NCBI GenBank assembly: GCA_963377175.1
Contig: CAUJNA010003817.1
Location: forward strand, 322,457-386,456
Origin: Effrenium voratum
Lineage: Eukaryota; Sar; Dinophyceae; Suessiales; Symbiodiniaceae
Length of the DNA stretch: 64,000 bases
Reading direction: 5' to 3'
Shown: positions 52,001 through 59,914 of the stretch, in pieces
How the letters are laid out: each line of letters opens with the position of its first letter
Position numbering within the stretch: the stretch's first letter is position 1
Made by a program: the position numbers and the translations under genes
The notes under the pieces: model-generated
Told to the model about the DNA's origin: nothing
Database searches by the model: none
The model's input: only the letters and a program-made list of their open reading frames with translations

Positions 52001-52556
52001 CTGGAAATGATACAATGGCATTGGACAAAGCCAGAATTCGCACACGGGTCTGTGGAGAAAGCTCGCTCTGCAGAACTTGCCATGCTACATACCCATTCTG
52101 ATCCTGAACAGATCGAACCAATTTCAAAGGTCGTCCTCGAACGAAATTGCACAGCATCGAATGCAACTTGTACGCTCTCTCCTTTGTGTCTGCTGTAAAA
52201 GTATCCAAGGTCAATGTGGCAGAAAGGTTTTCCTCCACCATCTTCAACTCCTCGGCATACTTGCTGTCACCAAAGCACAAGAAAGATTTGAAGATAAAAC
52301 TCCATTCATTCCAAGTGCTCAGTTCTTCATCCACATTCTTTGGTTTCCAAATCTCAGGCGGTTTCAAGACTCGCGCTGCTTCGCCCATACCACCTGCTCG
52401 GTCTTGTCCTGCGCTTCCTGCGCTTCCTCCAAGGCCTGACATGGCCTGCGCAGCTTGTTGTAAGGAAATTGCCACCGCTCTCATGCTTTGCGCCAGTCCA
52501 GCTTCTGTTCCATCAGGAACCGGCACAGTTGCTCCATCCATTGCAGGAGGCTCCAT
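46062..52556 (-). CDS. Copia gag-pol polyprotein with extra C-terminal module
   Basis: 2164 residues without a stop. Gag-like region to about 280 (STWNEWSFIFKSFLCFGDSK); Lys/Gly repeats KGKGKGKGYKGDKG at about 290-320; no CCHC knuckle seen. Aspartic protease FILDSGSDCSILPL at about 575. Integrase: finger DWCEACQAARS at about 965, catalytic VLSLDYMFTG, LRTDKEPSM and NPAERYIS (about 1000-1100). Reverse transcriptase: LKSADVKDAYLMV (about 1537) and SHVDDFQLFG (about 1617). RNase H: EVFTDADWAGTRSDRKSS and TRNQRNIALSSFESEF (from about 1812). Beyond the usual end come a membrane helix (IILFVAFLLVLFLFMTVCA, about 2040) and a Cys/His module RHYHLKNCKWLL then CLTCHG. Confidence 0.95.
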   Translation of the reverse strand: MEPPAMDGATVPVPDGTEAGLAQSMRAVAISLQQAAQAMSGLGGSAGSAGQDRAGGMGEAARVLKPPEIWKPKNVDEELSTWNEWSFIFKSFLCFGDSKYAEELKMVEENLSATLTLDTFTADTKERAYKLHSMLCNFVRGRPLKLVRSVQDQNGYVAWQVLQSELSPQTRVRILALSNAIVSFPVFGKNTLEGILQFERLIQEFETSTKTDFPEELKIATLIRCVAPELRLHLQLNISERTTYQQVRQLAIMFEQNSSNWTTQRVLSQFQVGSHAKDQDGPTDMDISRVEGDKGKGKGKGKGYKGDKGKGKGKGKGYKGDKGKDSGKGYGGKFGGKSNYANSGKGYQQQGWNSGYNSWQNPKGFGKHGNAYQQNKSWHGKDHGGKGKQHGSDVRSVGMDDKASVADGTSTVYPSDSVSKVLAQSAPHAHQTRSQYSNTVRRIAVTEQHDIWSEPDLVECRVFDLRDETESLDSCFDHGCYMVSCDSFPDVCFFDLQYSDGDAHWTFDPDICMNDSPELLGQEYADFLAQDHRDEGYSDLLEQYSFPDVCSENDQYLRACTDEVFQVEQAGLRFILDSGSDCSILPLHMAHCGIPGMKHSTCLRDAQGKVIKGPKEFRDVELHLQDRSGALVKLKERFVVAAVSQPLLSMGKFMKQGWQVTGTHPDLFLAKDDVYLPVCMQKNSLAMDLQICRITDDGSDGYRVHLSPEWQQVAQQQGWSNTRNGEMVQVSFFYNKYLYPDKDLVVKHFPYRSTLIHVEENEWEVLECAELYARKRRDKDIEVPGHHTVLTVFHSRIEDLSFWGPNLQTAPDTSMDGPIMEETAEELVEAMEEPVQDLVAVARPDQSLGQVIQPLDQGGEQLGPEDQPELGPEVLEVNGQTLNPQSPLREIRKACQWLGLSKNGSKDKCWTRLKAAVAEGRRNLVVESAKILLKDPELVRDPVAAPLPSLPSLGEQEKHMITHLPRADWCEACQAARSREDNFKGDGPTRRDESSSVLSLDYMFTGKWVHLMVVDTWSKMCHAIPIQGKGAVSLKTSVDEINRLTNFLSYHEVTLRTDKEPSMVQLCKVISALRERAGLKTKTEHVPKGAHQGNPAERYISLVRRLGACLVESLQQRAKIQLPEESPIVPFAIRHAAFLMNRFHVNSSGRTAFETVCDRTYCGRLAPFGSSCFAQLLPAKKSKGAGSWTKGIFLGRTLDGDLNLIGTSSGVGVSRSMRRCAEAWQPTAILGHCGLPWQFRPTREGAKARPFVKMRFASLPEEGIPEGDEAASDPPSAGEEAPGNIAEAQKLMLSGGDGNGVDERHSDASVGGESSGGRGRVDKRGRFPSLSESSSSAPDSIAEAEAMDSSHVEKRILVGEKAEEPAEKRTRSPEKLSPPMFAGNIRAVMVDGECLETGDEEISMTQFGDSLAEWIKENWSKEDGKPDVEGEELKALEAAADRVEIQRLLDGGRMRPVKLGEASGWKQLSTTQVYDWRYRGGWIRRSRLVAREYRWLDPEMEQIYAPSSVASTTKVLAAMMMSAGDGFGLKSADVKDAYLMVPQKEKVFIIPPPSWKELHPEDEAWELLFCLPGQRIGARAWHDHFTDVLREEKVYAYPGTPSLFRSDRGVCILSHVDDFQLFGKVAEIDSLLARLEQRGFVINTEGPVTTDGGKCSFLKRDYETRGEVLTITPEGGYIDKLVSLQGLETKKSKKTPHSSRFGIVCEESPDLPDKQHALYKTLIGILLYIGPDRPDVQNSIRFLSSRLSRPKQCDLEELQHLTLYLKGHKEYTLSMSPSFAGKAALEMHSKDDQPEQSCMEAESLLEVFTDADWAGTRSDRKSSTTMHVWLNGNLIFAQTRNQRNIALSSFESEFCSAVSGIAETLYLRSVVEFFSGKPCKVKHHLDNSSAKAMLEKSGLGRARHVDVALLWVQQKIAQGMVTCHHIPSKWNTSDLGTKPHPAKRAKFLMYLIGMYDLLWNDYVGRDAFEEELGKDATKQCMRIFRAALSGGSQVPRQVVKQCFPLILAAAITDAATGERLNLEPGYAERSVFGDLQIILFVAFLLVLFLFMTVCACYGCMTYLQKSRAVANQHVQNSEGILPEKITEPMQEKVWATHYGRHYHLKNCKWLLKSKNVVQMTVTEANKKDLKKCLTCHGGRNVETQNRPEKASCSRENDAVTKALR

Positions 52557-52616
52557 CGAGTTTGTGGAAAACTCTCACGAAGTCTGCAAAAGGGTTACCC
52601 TTGCCCTGGCACTCTT

Positions 52617-52636
52617 GGCTCAGAGCTCCGCTACCA
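52617..52636 (-). promoter_or_regulatory. Primer-binding site
   Basis: TGGTAGCGGAGCTCTGAGCC on the minus strand, immediately inside the 5' LTR. It starts TGG, the complement of a tRNA CCA end, and resembles the Met-tRNA site used by many Copia elements. The tRNA identity is not certain. Confidence 0.7.
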
Positions 52637-52811
52637 TGTTTAGGGTTTCTCACCCGAGAAAAGCAAAAGGCACTTTTTCACCTCTCACTTGAACCTGTAA
52701 TGCGAGCGGCGGCCAAGTTATTCAAGGCTCGTTGGTATAAACATGCATGCATCCAAAAGAGTGAACATACCAGTTCAGGAAGGGGTTTGGTGCATCTCTC
52801 ACAGATTGATA
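52637..52811 (-). repeat. Copia LTR (5' LTR in element orientation)
   Basis: 175 bp; see the left LTR. The element promoter is expected within it. Confidence 0.9.
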
Positions 52812-52840
52812 CATTTGGAAAACGCCCTCTACAGAGAGAG

Positions 52841-53150
52841 GTTCGCCTGAGAACTGCTGAAAAGTCTTCTAAAGAGAGGGATACAGGGAATGCAGGGATT
52901 CCCTGCAGAAACCCTGCATTGAAATTCCCCCAGGATTCCTTGCTATACGCTTAATTTCTTCAACATGTCGGAGTACATGTCGGATGAACATGTTCTTGGC
53001 ACTCCGGGTGCGCCACCCTGCCGAGCCCGCGCCAAGGGATTCTTCCCAGGAAAAAAAATTCCAGTCCTCCCGTGGGGGGAGGACTGCAGCACGCTTTTTT
53101 TGCCAATGGCTGCAAGGCCGCGCCTGCCCGGCATTGAAGCCGCGCCAAGC
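52841..53150. other. Non-coding flank with variable hairpins
   Basis: It starts GTTCGCCTGAGAACTGCTGA, a shortened version of the 112-bp segment at 55391 and 63544. It continues with a GGAATGCAGGGATTCCCTGC inverted repeat. At 53035 the head TTCCCAGGAAAAAAAA is followed by a hairpin CAGTCCTCC/GGGAGGACTG. No gene is seen. Confidence 0.6.
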
Positions 53151-54515
53151 CGCTGTACCCCCACTCTCCCCCGCTCCTTGCTATATGTGCTATATGTGCT
53201 ATATCTTACACGCCAAGCCGCTGAACCCCCACTCTCCCCCGCGTCCTTGCTATATGTGCTATATGTGCTTATCTTACACGCCAAGCCGCTGAACCCCCAC
53301 TCTCCCCCGCAAGCTTGCTATATGTGCTATATCTTACACGCCAAGCCGCTGAACCCCCACTCTCCCCCAGCTCCTTGCTATATGTACTATATGTACTATA
53401 TACTCTGTACGCGCGAAATCTGTACTATATATGCTATATAGGGCCATATAGCACATATAGTACATATAGCATGGAATCCGGGGAGAGTGGATGTTCAGTG
53501 GCTTGCCTTGTGAGACCCATATAGCACATATAGCACATATAGCAAGGACCCGGGGGGAGTGGATGTTCAGCGGGTTGCCGCGCCCTGCGTAGCCTCCCTG
53601 CCGCGCCCTGCGTAGACGCCAGCGTACGCGCCGCAGGTTTGCATGGTTTTTGCATGTGGAAACAATGCTTGTATTTTTTCATGATTTTGCACGTTTTTTT
53701 TCGCACGGTTTTTTGCATGTGGCTCAACCCCGTGCCCCCTCCCCCTGTTTTTTTTTCCTGTCAGGCCGTACGTAGGTTCATCCTGGAGCTGAACTTCTGC
53801 GAGGCGGGGCGGTGCCGAGCGGGCACCAGTAAGTAGCAGTGCCGAGCGGGCACTTAACTAGATGTGCCGAGCGGGCACGTGCCGAGCAGGCACAGGCAGT
53901 GCCGAGCGGGCACGTGCCGAGCTGGCACCCCAGTGCCGAGCGGGCACTTGTAGGAACCCCGGTGCCGAGCTGGCACCGTGGAGGGGTGCAGTGCCGAGCG
54001 GGCACTAGTAACTAAATGTGCCGAGCAGGCACCGTGCCGAGCAGGCACTAGATGTGCCGAGCGGGCACGTGCCGAGGCACCGTAGGAGCGCCAAGGCGCA
54101 GCTTTGAAGCAGGCGTGGAGGCCACTGTGGTTGAGTGGCTCGCCCAACGGCTTAGTACTGGCTCGCCCAACGGGTCCTTAGTACTGGCTCTCCCAACTGG
54201 CTCGCCCAAGTACGGGTTCGCCCAATGAGCAACCCCTTAGTACTGGCTCGCCCAACCCCTTAGTACTGGCTCGCCCAACTGGCTCGCCCAAGGCTCGCCC
54301 AACTGGCTCGCCCAAAGAGTACGGGTTGGTCGGCGGCAAGTCCGCGAGTGCGCAAGACGTTCGTGTCGTACTGGAAGTATACCAGGAAATTGAAAGTTAA
54401 TACCTTTCAATTCAAATTCCCTGGTGCAGGTTGGCCCCTTAGTACTGGCTCGCCCAACCCCTTAGTACTGGCTCGCCCAACCCCTTAGTACTGGCTCGCC
54501 CAAGTACGGGTTGGT
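53150..54515. repeat. Second hairpin-repeat cluster (parallel to 18.0-19.4 kb)
   Basis: The same repeat families occur in the same order as at 18.0-19.4 kb: CTATATGTGCTATAT with CGCCAAGCCGCTGAACC (53.15-53.57), TTTGCATG words (53.64-53.72), GTGCCGAGCGGGCAC hairpins (53.81-54.08), then GGCTCGCCCAACCCCTTAGT units (54.13-54.51). The intervening CCTGTCAGG-CCGTACGT stretch is shared too. Copy numbers differ. This is a paralogous non-coding region upstream of a fibre gene. Confidence 0.85.
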
Positions 54516-54625
54516 CAGCGGCAAGTCCGAGTGCGCAAGACGTTCGTGTCGTCATTGAAGAGTTCGATACAGTGGAGGACAAAATCCTCCACTGCCAATT
54601 CCCGGCCGCACCTCCCTGGTGCGGG
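54320..54625. other. Two fixed-flank, variable-stem hairpin loci
   Basis: AAGACGTTCGTGTCGT (54353 and 54537) and CCCTGGTGC (54419 and 54617) bracket different hairpins: ATTGAAAG/CTTTCAAT in the first and CAGTGGAGGA/TCCTCCACTG in the second. Confidence 0.75.
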
Positions 54626-54629
54626 CCTG

Positions 54630-54770
54630 CCGTCAATCCTGTCGTGGGCACAGGATTGCCACACTCAATCCTGGCGTGGGCGCAGGATTGCCCCACTCAA
54701 TCCTGGCGTGGGCACAGGATTGCCACACTCAATCCTGGCGTGGGCACAGGATTGCCCCTGAATCCTGCGC
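54630..54770. repeat. CAATCCTG...CAGGATTG hairpin repeats
   Basis: Five units of about 33 bp, CAATCCTGGCGTGGGCACAG plus GATTG, each a hairpin with an eight-base stem. Related units with other loops lie at 19.65-20.10 kb. Confidence 0.8.
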
Positions 54771-55892
54771 TGGGCACAGATGGGCAGCGAGGAAGAATTA
54801 CGAGAATTTTAATGTGTCAGAGCGACACATTAAATCCTACCGCTTTCCAGGACAGCGAGGACGCGAGCGAGGTGCGCGCCTGCGACTTCTTCTCAGCGGA
54901 CGGTCTCCACGGCGATCTCGTGCACGCGGCTGCGCAGCATGCCTCCGCCAAAGGCCGCCCTGACAAGCTGCTCGCTGCCTTCTCGCACCTGCCCGGCATT
55001 GAGCCGCGCCAGCCGAGGTCCCCCACCCGGGCAGGCCCTTGATCTTGCGCATTCTCCTTGAATTCCTGGTCACTTCCATGGAACTCAGCATACTCCGGAA
55101 CGGAAGTTCCAGAAGCGGAACCCGCAGTAGGGCATGTCGGAAAAAAACAGACATGCCCCGTTACAAATTCCACGCCAACGTGGAGGCTTCGATACCTAGC
55201 GCGCCAGGCACGCAGCTGATGTTGTCTCAATCACCAACTACGAAGCAGTGGCCGGTTATTTCGGCCACTGGCTCCATCGTGCGCAGGTCTCGCTTTTGAC
55301 CGAAAAAATCGGTCAAATCAAAATTGAGTCACATCCGAAAAAAACCCTGGTGCGGGCCCTCTCTACAGAGAGATGTCTTGGTGAACTTTGCTGAAGGAGC
55401 TCAAACGGTGAGCTCCTTCAAATTCGCAGGTCGGGTGTTGCGCTGGCGTTCGCCTGAGAATTTGCAGATTCTCACTGTTTGAGAAACTGCTGAAAAGTCT
55501 TCGAAGTGTACGAAAAAAACATACACATGCCCCGTTACAAATTCCACGCCAACGTGCGGGCCTGGTGCGGGCCTGGTGCGGGCTCCAAGACCGAAGCCGC
55601 GGAGCCGGCCTCGCTCCAAGACCGAAGCCGCGGAGCCGGCCTCGCTTGCACGGTCGCCCACGGACTGTGACACGTGCGGAAACTTGCGCCGAAGAGGGGT
55701 TGGTGTGTTTGACACACCAACAAGCGGTGACGCCTGTGAGGGAGGTGTGTCAAAAACAAACACACTACCCCGAATCACAGAGGAAACTTTTCGAACGGCC
55801 GGAATGCCACGAAGGACCTGTGAGGGCGCGCTAAAGTACAACACCCCTGTGTCGTTATGAATTCGTATAATAACGCCTACTCCTAAGAAAAC
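54771..55892. other. Fibre upstream region with many unrelated hairpins
   Basis: Short perfect stem-loops follow each other: AATGTGTC/GACACATT (54809), CAGTGGCCG/CGGCCACTG (55248), TTTGACCGA/TCGGTCAAA (55296), CTCTCT/AGAGAG (55361), AAGGAGCTC/GAGCTCCTT (55394) and GGTGTGT/ACACACC (55699). No gene is supported. 55391-55502 is repeated at 63544-63655. Confidence 0.7.
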
Positions 55893-58573
55893 ATGTTTGA
55901 AGGACCTGTCACCGGAAGCATCCCGGAGGTCCTGGACAACGGAGAGGTGACTGACGGCACGCACGTCACCGCAGGGCAGCTGGCCCTCGCTCTGACGCCG
56001 TACGCTCAAGTAACGGACCTGGCGGTGAACACGGCAGCCGCCGGCAACAACGCGGCGGCCATCCAGTCGCTGGACGACAGAGTCACCGCAGAGCTGGCCT
56101 TAAAGCTGGACAGCAGCGCGCTGGCGCCGGCGATTGCGCCTCTTGCCACGGCGGCGGCCCTGGCCACCACGGACGGGCAGGTGGCCGCGCACGGAAGCAG
56201 CATCGCCGCGCTGCAGAGCTCGCTGACCACGGGCCTCTCCAACAAGGCTGACCAGTCGGCCTTCGACGTGCTGGAGGGCGTGGTGGCGACGAAGAGCACC
56301 CCGGACAGCGTGGACCTGAAGCTGTCCAACTACAGCACCACGGCGGCCATGAACGGCTCCATCGCCTCGGCCAACAACGCCACGCTGGCCACGGTGGCCG
56401 CCGACTACGGTCTCAAGACGGTGGTGGACCAGCACTCCCTGGACATAGCGGCGAGGATCACGCCGCTGGAGGTAGACACCAAGGTGGCCAACGCTCTCCT
56501 GGGGGCCGTCACCGCCGCAGCGCTGGCCTCCGAGCTTGCGAGCCGAGACGCCTCCATCTCGGGGCTGCAGGCCTCCAAGCAGACGCCAGCGCCCTGACTG
56601 CTTACGCCCTGCAGTCGGCCGTGGACACTTCCTCGGTGGTGGACTCTAAGATAGCGACAGCCCTCTTGGACGCTGTCACCGCGGCAGCCCTGGACGCCGC
56701 CCTCCTCGGCAAGGCGGACGCAAGCGCGCTGGCCTCCCTGCTCTCCGCGGTGGACGGACTGGACACGCCACTGGAGGTAGACACTAAGATAGCAAATGCG
56801 CTGCTGGGCCTCGCCACCGAGGCCTTCGTCGCAGCGCAGCTTGCTAGCCGGGACGCCAGCATCACGGCGCTCCAGGCCACCAAGGCCGACGCGGCGCTGC
56901 TGGCCTCGTACGCCACGAACGCCGCGCTCTCCGCCAGCGAGACCGCGCTCCAGAGCGCCCTCGACGCAATCCTCGCGGAGCTCGCCGCCCTGCAGCTTCC
57001 CGGAGGCGGAGTTGTTAACGCGCCGGCCTGGGCGGGCTTCACAACTTGGGAGCTCCTTCAGGGAAGCAACGTCGTTCGCAACCTGCACTTCGTGGCTCCT
57101 CTCTCTGCTGCGCTTGCCAACGGCGACGACACGCTGAGCATCACGGCAGACTGCTACTCCGTCGCAGCGGCGGACGCCGCCATAACAGCGGCCCAGCTGG
57201 CCTACTACACCTCGGCGCAGGTAGACGCGCTGTTGGGAGACTACCGCACAGGGGCAGCGCAGGACGCTGAGACGACCAGCGCCATCACAGCAGCGCTGCT
57301 GGGCTACTACACCTCGGCGCAAGTGGACGCGCTGTTGGGAGACTACCGCACGGCGAGCGCGCAGGACACGCAGACGCAGGCGGCCATCGCGGGCGCGCTG
57401 CTGGCCTACCGCACCGGGCCAGCTCAGGACACGTACACCAGCAGCCAGATCGCAGCAGCGCTGGTGGCGTACCGCTCAGCCGCAGACCAGGACACGGCGA
57501 CGGCCTCGAGCATCGCCGCCGCCCTGCTCAGCTACTACACCATCGCGCAAGTAGACGGCCTCCTCGCCGGCAAGCTCGGAGTCGCGGAGGCAGCCTCTGC
57601 GCTGCAGATAGCAGTGCGCTTTCCGGACGACGGCGGGGCCGACGAGGTGGTGGCCGCCATAGGAGAGCATATCCTGGGCCCCACGGACGTCTCGCTGTCA
57701 AACTGGACGGTTCGCCCCAGCAGCGGCTGCAGCGTGGTCCTGGCCACGCACACCGCGGGAGTAAGCGTGGACGGCTACACCCTGACCCTGGCGGCGAACC
57801 CGTGGAACATTGTGCGCACCTACAACTTGACGCCCGGCAGAGAGCTGCTCTTCGCCTGCCGCTACCGGCTTGGCACGGCCTCCAACTTCGTGGTGTACAT
57901 GTCCGAGGCAGACAACGTCTACGACCCATTGTACGGCAGCTTCGTGGGCGACCAGGGCGCCTGGAGCACGGCCAAGATGTACTTCACCGTGCCGCCCAAC
58001 GGGGTGGCGAAGCTGCACTTCGGGGCGCACTTCCAGGCTCCGGGCCTGCCCAACCAAACGGCAGGAACGGTGGACGTCTACGGCCTCCAGATCCTGGACG
58101 CAACCCTGGAGACCGGCAACACGGAGGCGGAGGACGCGGCGGCCTCGGCGCTGCTGCTGAAGCACGAGTTCCTCGACGGAGGGGCCGACGACGTCACGCT
58201 GGCCACCCTGAGCGAGGTGCTGCTGGAACCCACGCTCACCACGCTAGGAAATTTCCTGGTGCGCTCCAACAGCCAGAGCTCCGTGGCCTCGGCCAGCTTC
58301 ACTGTGGGAGGCTTCCAGCAGGAGGGCTACGCCATGACCCTGAGCGCCTTCGCCTGGAACATCGTGCGCACCTACACGCTGACGCCGGGGAGACGCTACT
58401 CCTTCGGCTGCCGGTATCGGCTGGGCACGGCCTCCAACTTGGTGATGTACGTCAGCGCGGCCGACAACGACAACGTGGGCGTCACCGGCACCTTCCTCGG
58501 CACGCCCTCGCAGGGTGTCTGGAGCACGGCGCGCCTGGACTTCTCGGTGCCGCCGAAAACGCAGCTAGGCTGA
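55893..58573 (+). pseudogene. Fibre-like protein, best-preserved copy
   Basis: The ATG at 55893 reads MFEGPVTGSIPEVLDNGEVT. One base is missing near 56.58 kb (ASKQTPAP ends the first frame) compared with the copy at 21.8 kb; otherwise about 890 residues are open. Residues to about 430 are stalk repeats (LASRDASISGLQAS, DTKIANALLGLATEAFVAAQ). Two to three LLGYYTSAQVDALLGDYRTA units follow, then two related beta-sandwich domains with SNWTVRPSSGCSVVLA and CRYRLGTASNLVMYVSAADN. The end, SVPPKTQLG, is a junction: the other copy continues GGIAKLHFG. The architecture suggests a trimeric fibre with a sugar-binding tip. Confidence 0.75.
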
Positions 58574-58579
58574 GCTGGC

Positions 58580-59160
58580 TGCACGAAACGTGCCTTTCGA
58601 GCCTGAACTGGCACCGAGGAGGTGAGCTACCTGCTCCTCGTGGACTACGACTTCCCCCCCAACCTGCATGACCACTTGGACTGGGCTCCTCCCGCGCGCA
58701 TGAAGGTCGGGAAGGGCCTGTACGGGCCGCGCACCGCGGACATGGCGGCCTCTCCCCCCTTCCTCGGCATGCACGCAGAGGAGGGCGTGGACGGCAAGCG
58801 GCTCAAGTTCCTGCGGGACGTGCTGGGCGCCAGGGTCTGGAGGCTGCACAGGCCCCTTCATGGCGGGCTTCATGAGCTCAAGCACAGCGAGCGGAGGCAG
58901 CTCGGAGCGTGGTTGCTGAGAAGGTGGTGAAGCTCACCCAGAACGCCATCTTCGGCCGCTGCTGCATGAACCCCGACAAGTTCAGGAACACGAACGCCTG
59001 TGGACCCGGCTAAGTTCGAGCGGGCCGTGGGCAAGAGCTCCGTGACGAACTTCGAGCTCCAGATCAACGACTCGGAGGGGTTCCTGGCCTTCGTGGAGAC
59101 GCTCAAGACGGGCCGCAGCAAGGCCTGCGTGAGCGTGCCACCCACGTCGGCGCCCGCGCG
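58580..59160 (+). pseudogene. DNA polymerase B fragment (protein-primed type)
   Basis: Two or three frames give the palm part of a family B polymerase: YLLLVDYDFPPNLHDHLDWA (the DxxxP...LHD block), then DGKRLKFLRDVLGARVWRLH, and after an indel KVVKLTQNAIFGRCCMNPDK, the Kx6-7NxxFG block. FERAVGKSSVTNFELQINDS continues the palm. The YxDTDS-type motif, exonuclease and N-terminus are absent. The order resembles protein-primed polymerases of Polintons. It is joined to a fibre end on the left and a methyltransferase scrap on the right. Confidence 0.7.
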
Positions 59161-59162
59161 CT

Positions 59163-59290
59163 GCAGCTCTCCGTACAGGAAGCAGACCCGACTGTGAACC
59201 AACATGCGCTGGAGACCAAGCCGAGGGCTATGCAGGAGCGGCAGCCGGTGCGACGCGTGGGAGGACGGGAGGCATCTGAGGGGCGCTCAA
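59163..59290 (+). pseudogene. Methyltransferase scrap
   Basis: PYRKQTRL, then (after a stop) TNMRWRPSRGLCRSGSRCDA matches residues about 140-170 of the enzyme at 43.2 kb. It is fused to polymerase sequence on the left and overlaps the tail of the minus-strand ORF that follows. Confidence 0.7.
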
Positions 59291-59875
59291 GGGGGGCCGC
59301 GTCACTCTCAGCAGGAGCGGGTTGCCCCACAGCTGCAGCTCCTCCAACGTGCGCGCGGCATCTTCGATCAGCAGCCGCGCGGCGTGCAGGCAGCGCATCA
59401 GCGGCTCGCTACAGGGCTTCTCAGCGCAATCCAGCACCTGCGCAGCCGCGGCCAGGGTCAGCTCCAGGAAATCGCCCTTGGTGTCGGCGTTGAGGTGCCC
59501 AAGCGAGGGCTCGGGAGCCAGCCAGTCGAACGTCTGCGCCCAAAGATCGTCTCCAGGATCTCTGGTCATCGCGCGGCACCCGTCCTTCGTGAGGTAGGAC
59601 TCCAAAGCGCCGTAGGGGCAGGGGAACCCGAAGTCAAGTCCGCTGACTCGGATGCCCCCCGTGTAGGACAGGCTCTTCCTGTCTCTGCGAGGATGCAGCA
59701 GCAGCGCCGAGAACAAGCCGCTCAGATCCAGCAGCTCGGAGATGCGCTCCACCGCTTCCAGCGCATCCGGAAGGGCGGCAGGCTGCTTGGCCGCCCACTC
59801 CTCCATGGCGACCAGCAGGCTCTCGCTCAATGCGTGCTGCATGGCAACGGCGCAAGCCATGCTCGATCCACTCAA
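59228..59875 (-). CDS. Unknown conserved-looking ORF
   Basis: 215 codons open on the minus strand. The first part is helical (HALSESLLVAMEEWAAKQPA, VERISELLDLSGLFSALLLH). The middle has SYTGGIRVSGLDFGFPCPYG and TRDPGDDLWAQTFDWLAPEP, followed by a Leu-rich helix LMRCLHAARLLIEDAARTLE. The last 20 residues read antisense through the methyltransferase scrap, so the true C-terminus is lost. I recognise no family. The codon pattern and complex composition suggest a real gene. It starts at the edge of the 69-bp array. Confidence 0.5.
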   Translation of the reverse strand: MSGSSMACAVAMQHALSESLLVAMEEWAAKQPAALPDALEAVERISELLDLSGLFSALLLHPRRDRKSLSYTGGIRVSGLDFGFPCPYGALESYLTKDGCRAMTRDPGDDLWAQTFDWLAPEPSLGHLNADTKGDFLELTLAAAAQVLDCAEKPCSEPLMRCLHAARLLIEDAARTLEELQLWGNPLLLRVTRPPLSAPQMPPVLPRVAPAAAPA

Positions 59876-59914
59876 ACGCTTCGGTCCATGCGAACAAATA
59901 ATTCCCTAGATCCG

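Larger units (their letters stand above)
45788..52811 (-). mobile_element. Nearly intact Ty1/Copia LTR retrotransposon
   Basis: 7.0 kb, with 174/175-bp terminal repeats, a 5-bp CATTT target duplication, a tRNA primer-binding site, a polypurine tract and one uninterrupted gag-pol frame of 2164 codons. Integrase precedes reverse transcriptase, which defines Copia. The repeats differ by one indel only, so insertion was recent. Confidence 0.95.
45322..52840. mobile_element. Foldback element (MITE-like), copy 3, split by Copia element
   Basis: The left part is 45322-45787 and the right end 52817-52840. Joined at the duplicated CATTT they give a 490-bp foldback element with ends CTCTCTCTGTAGAGGGCGTT and its complement, the same family as copies 1 and 2. 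It interrupts the helicase gene on its left. The sequence on its right is hairpin-rich non-coding DNA, not helicase. Confidence 0.9.
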
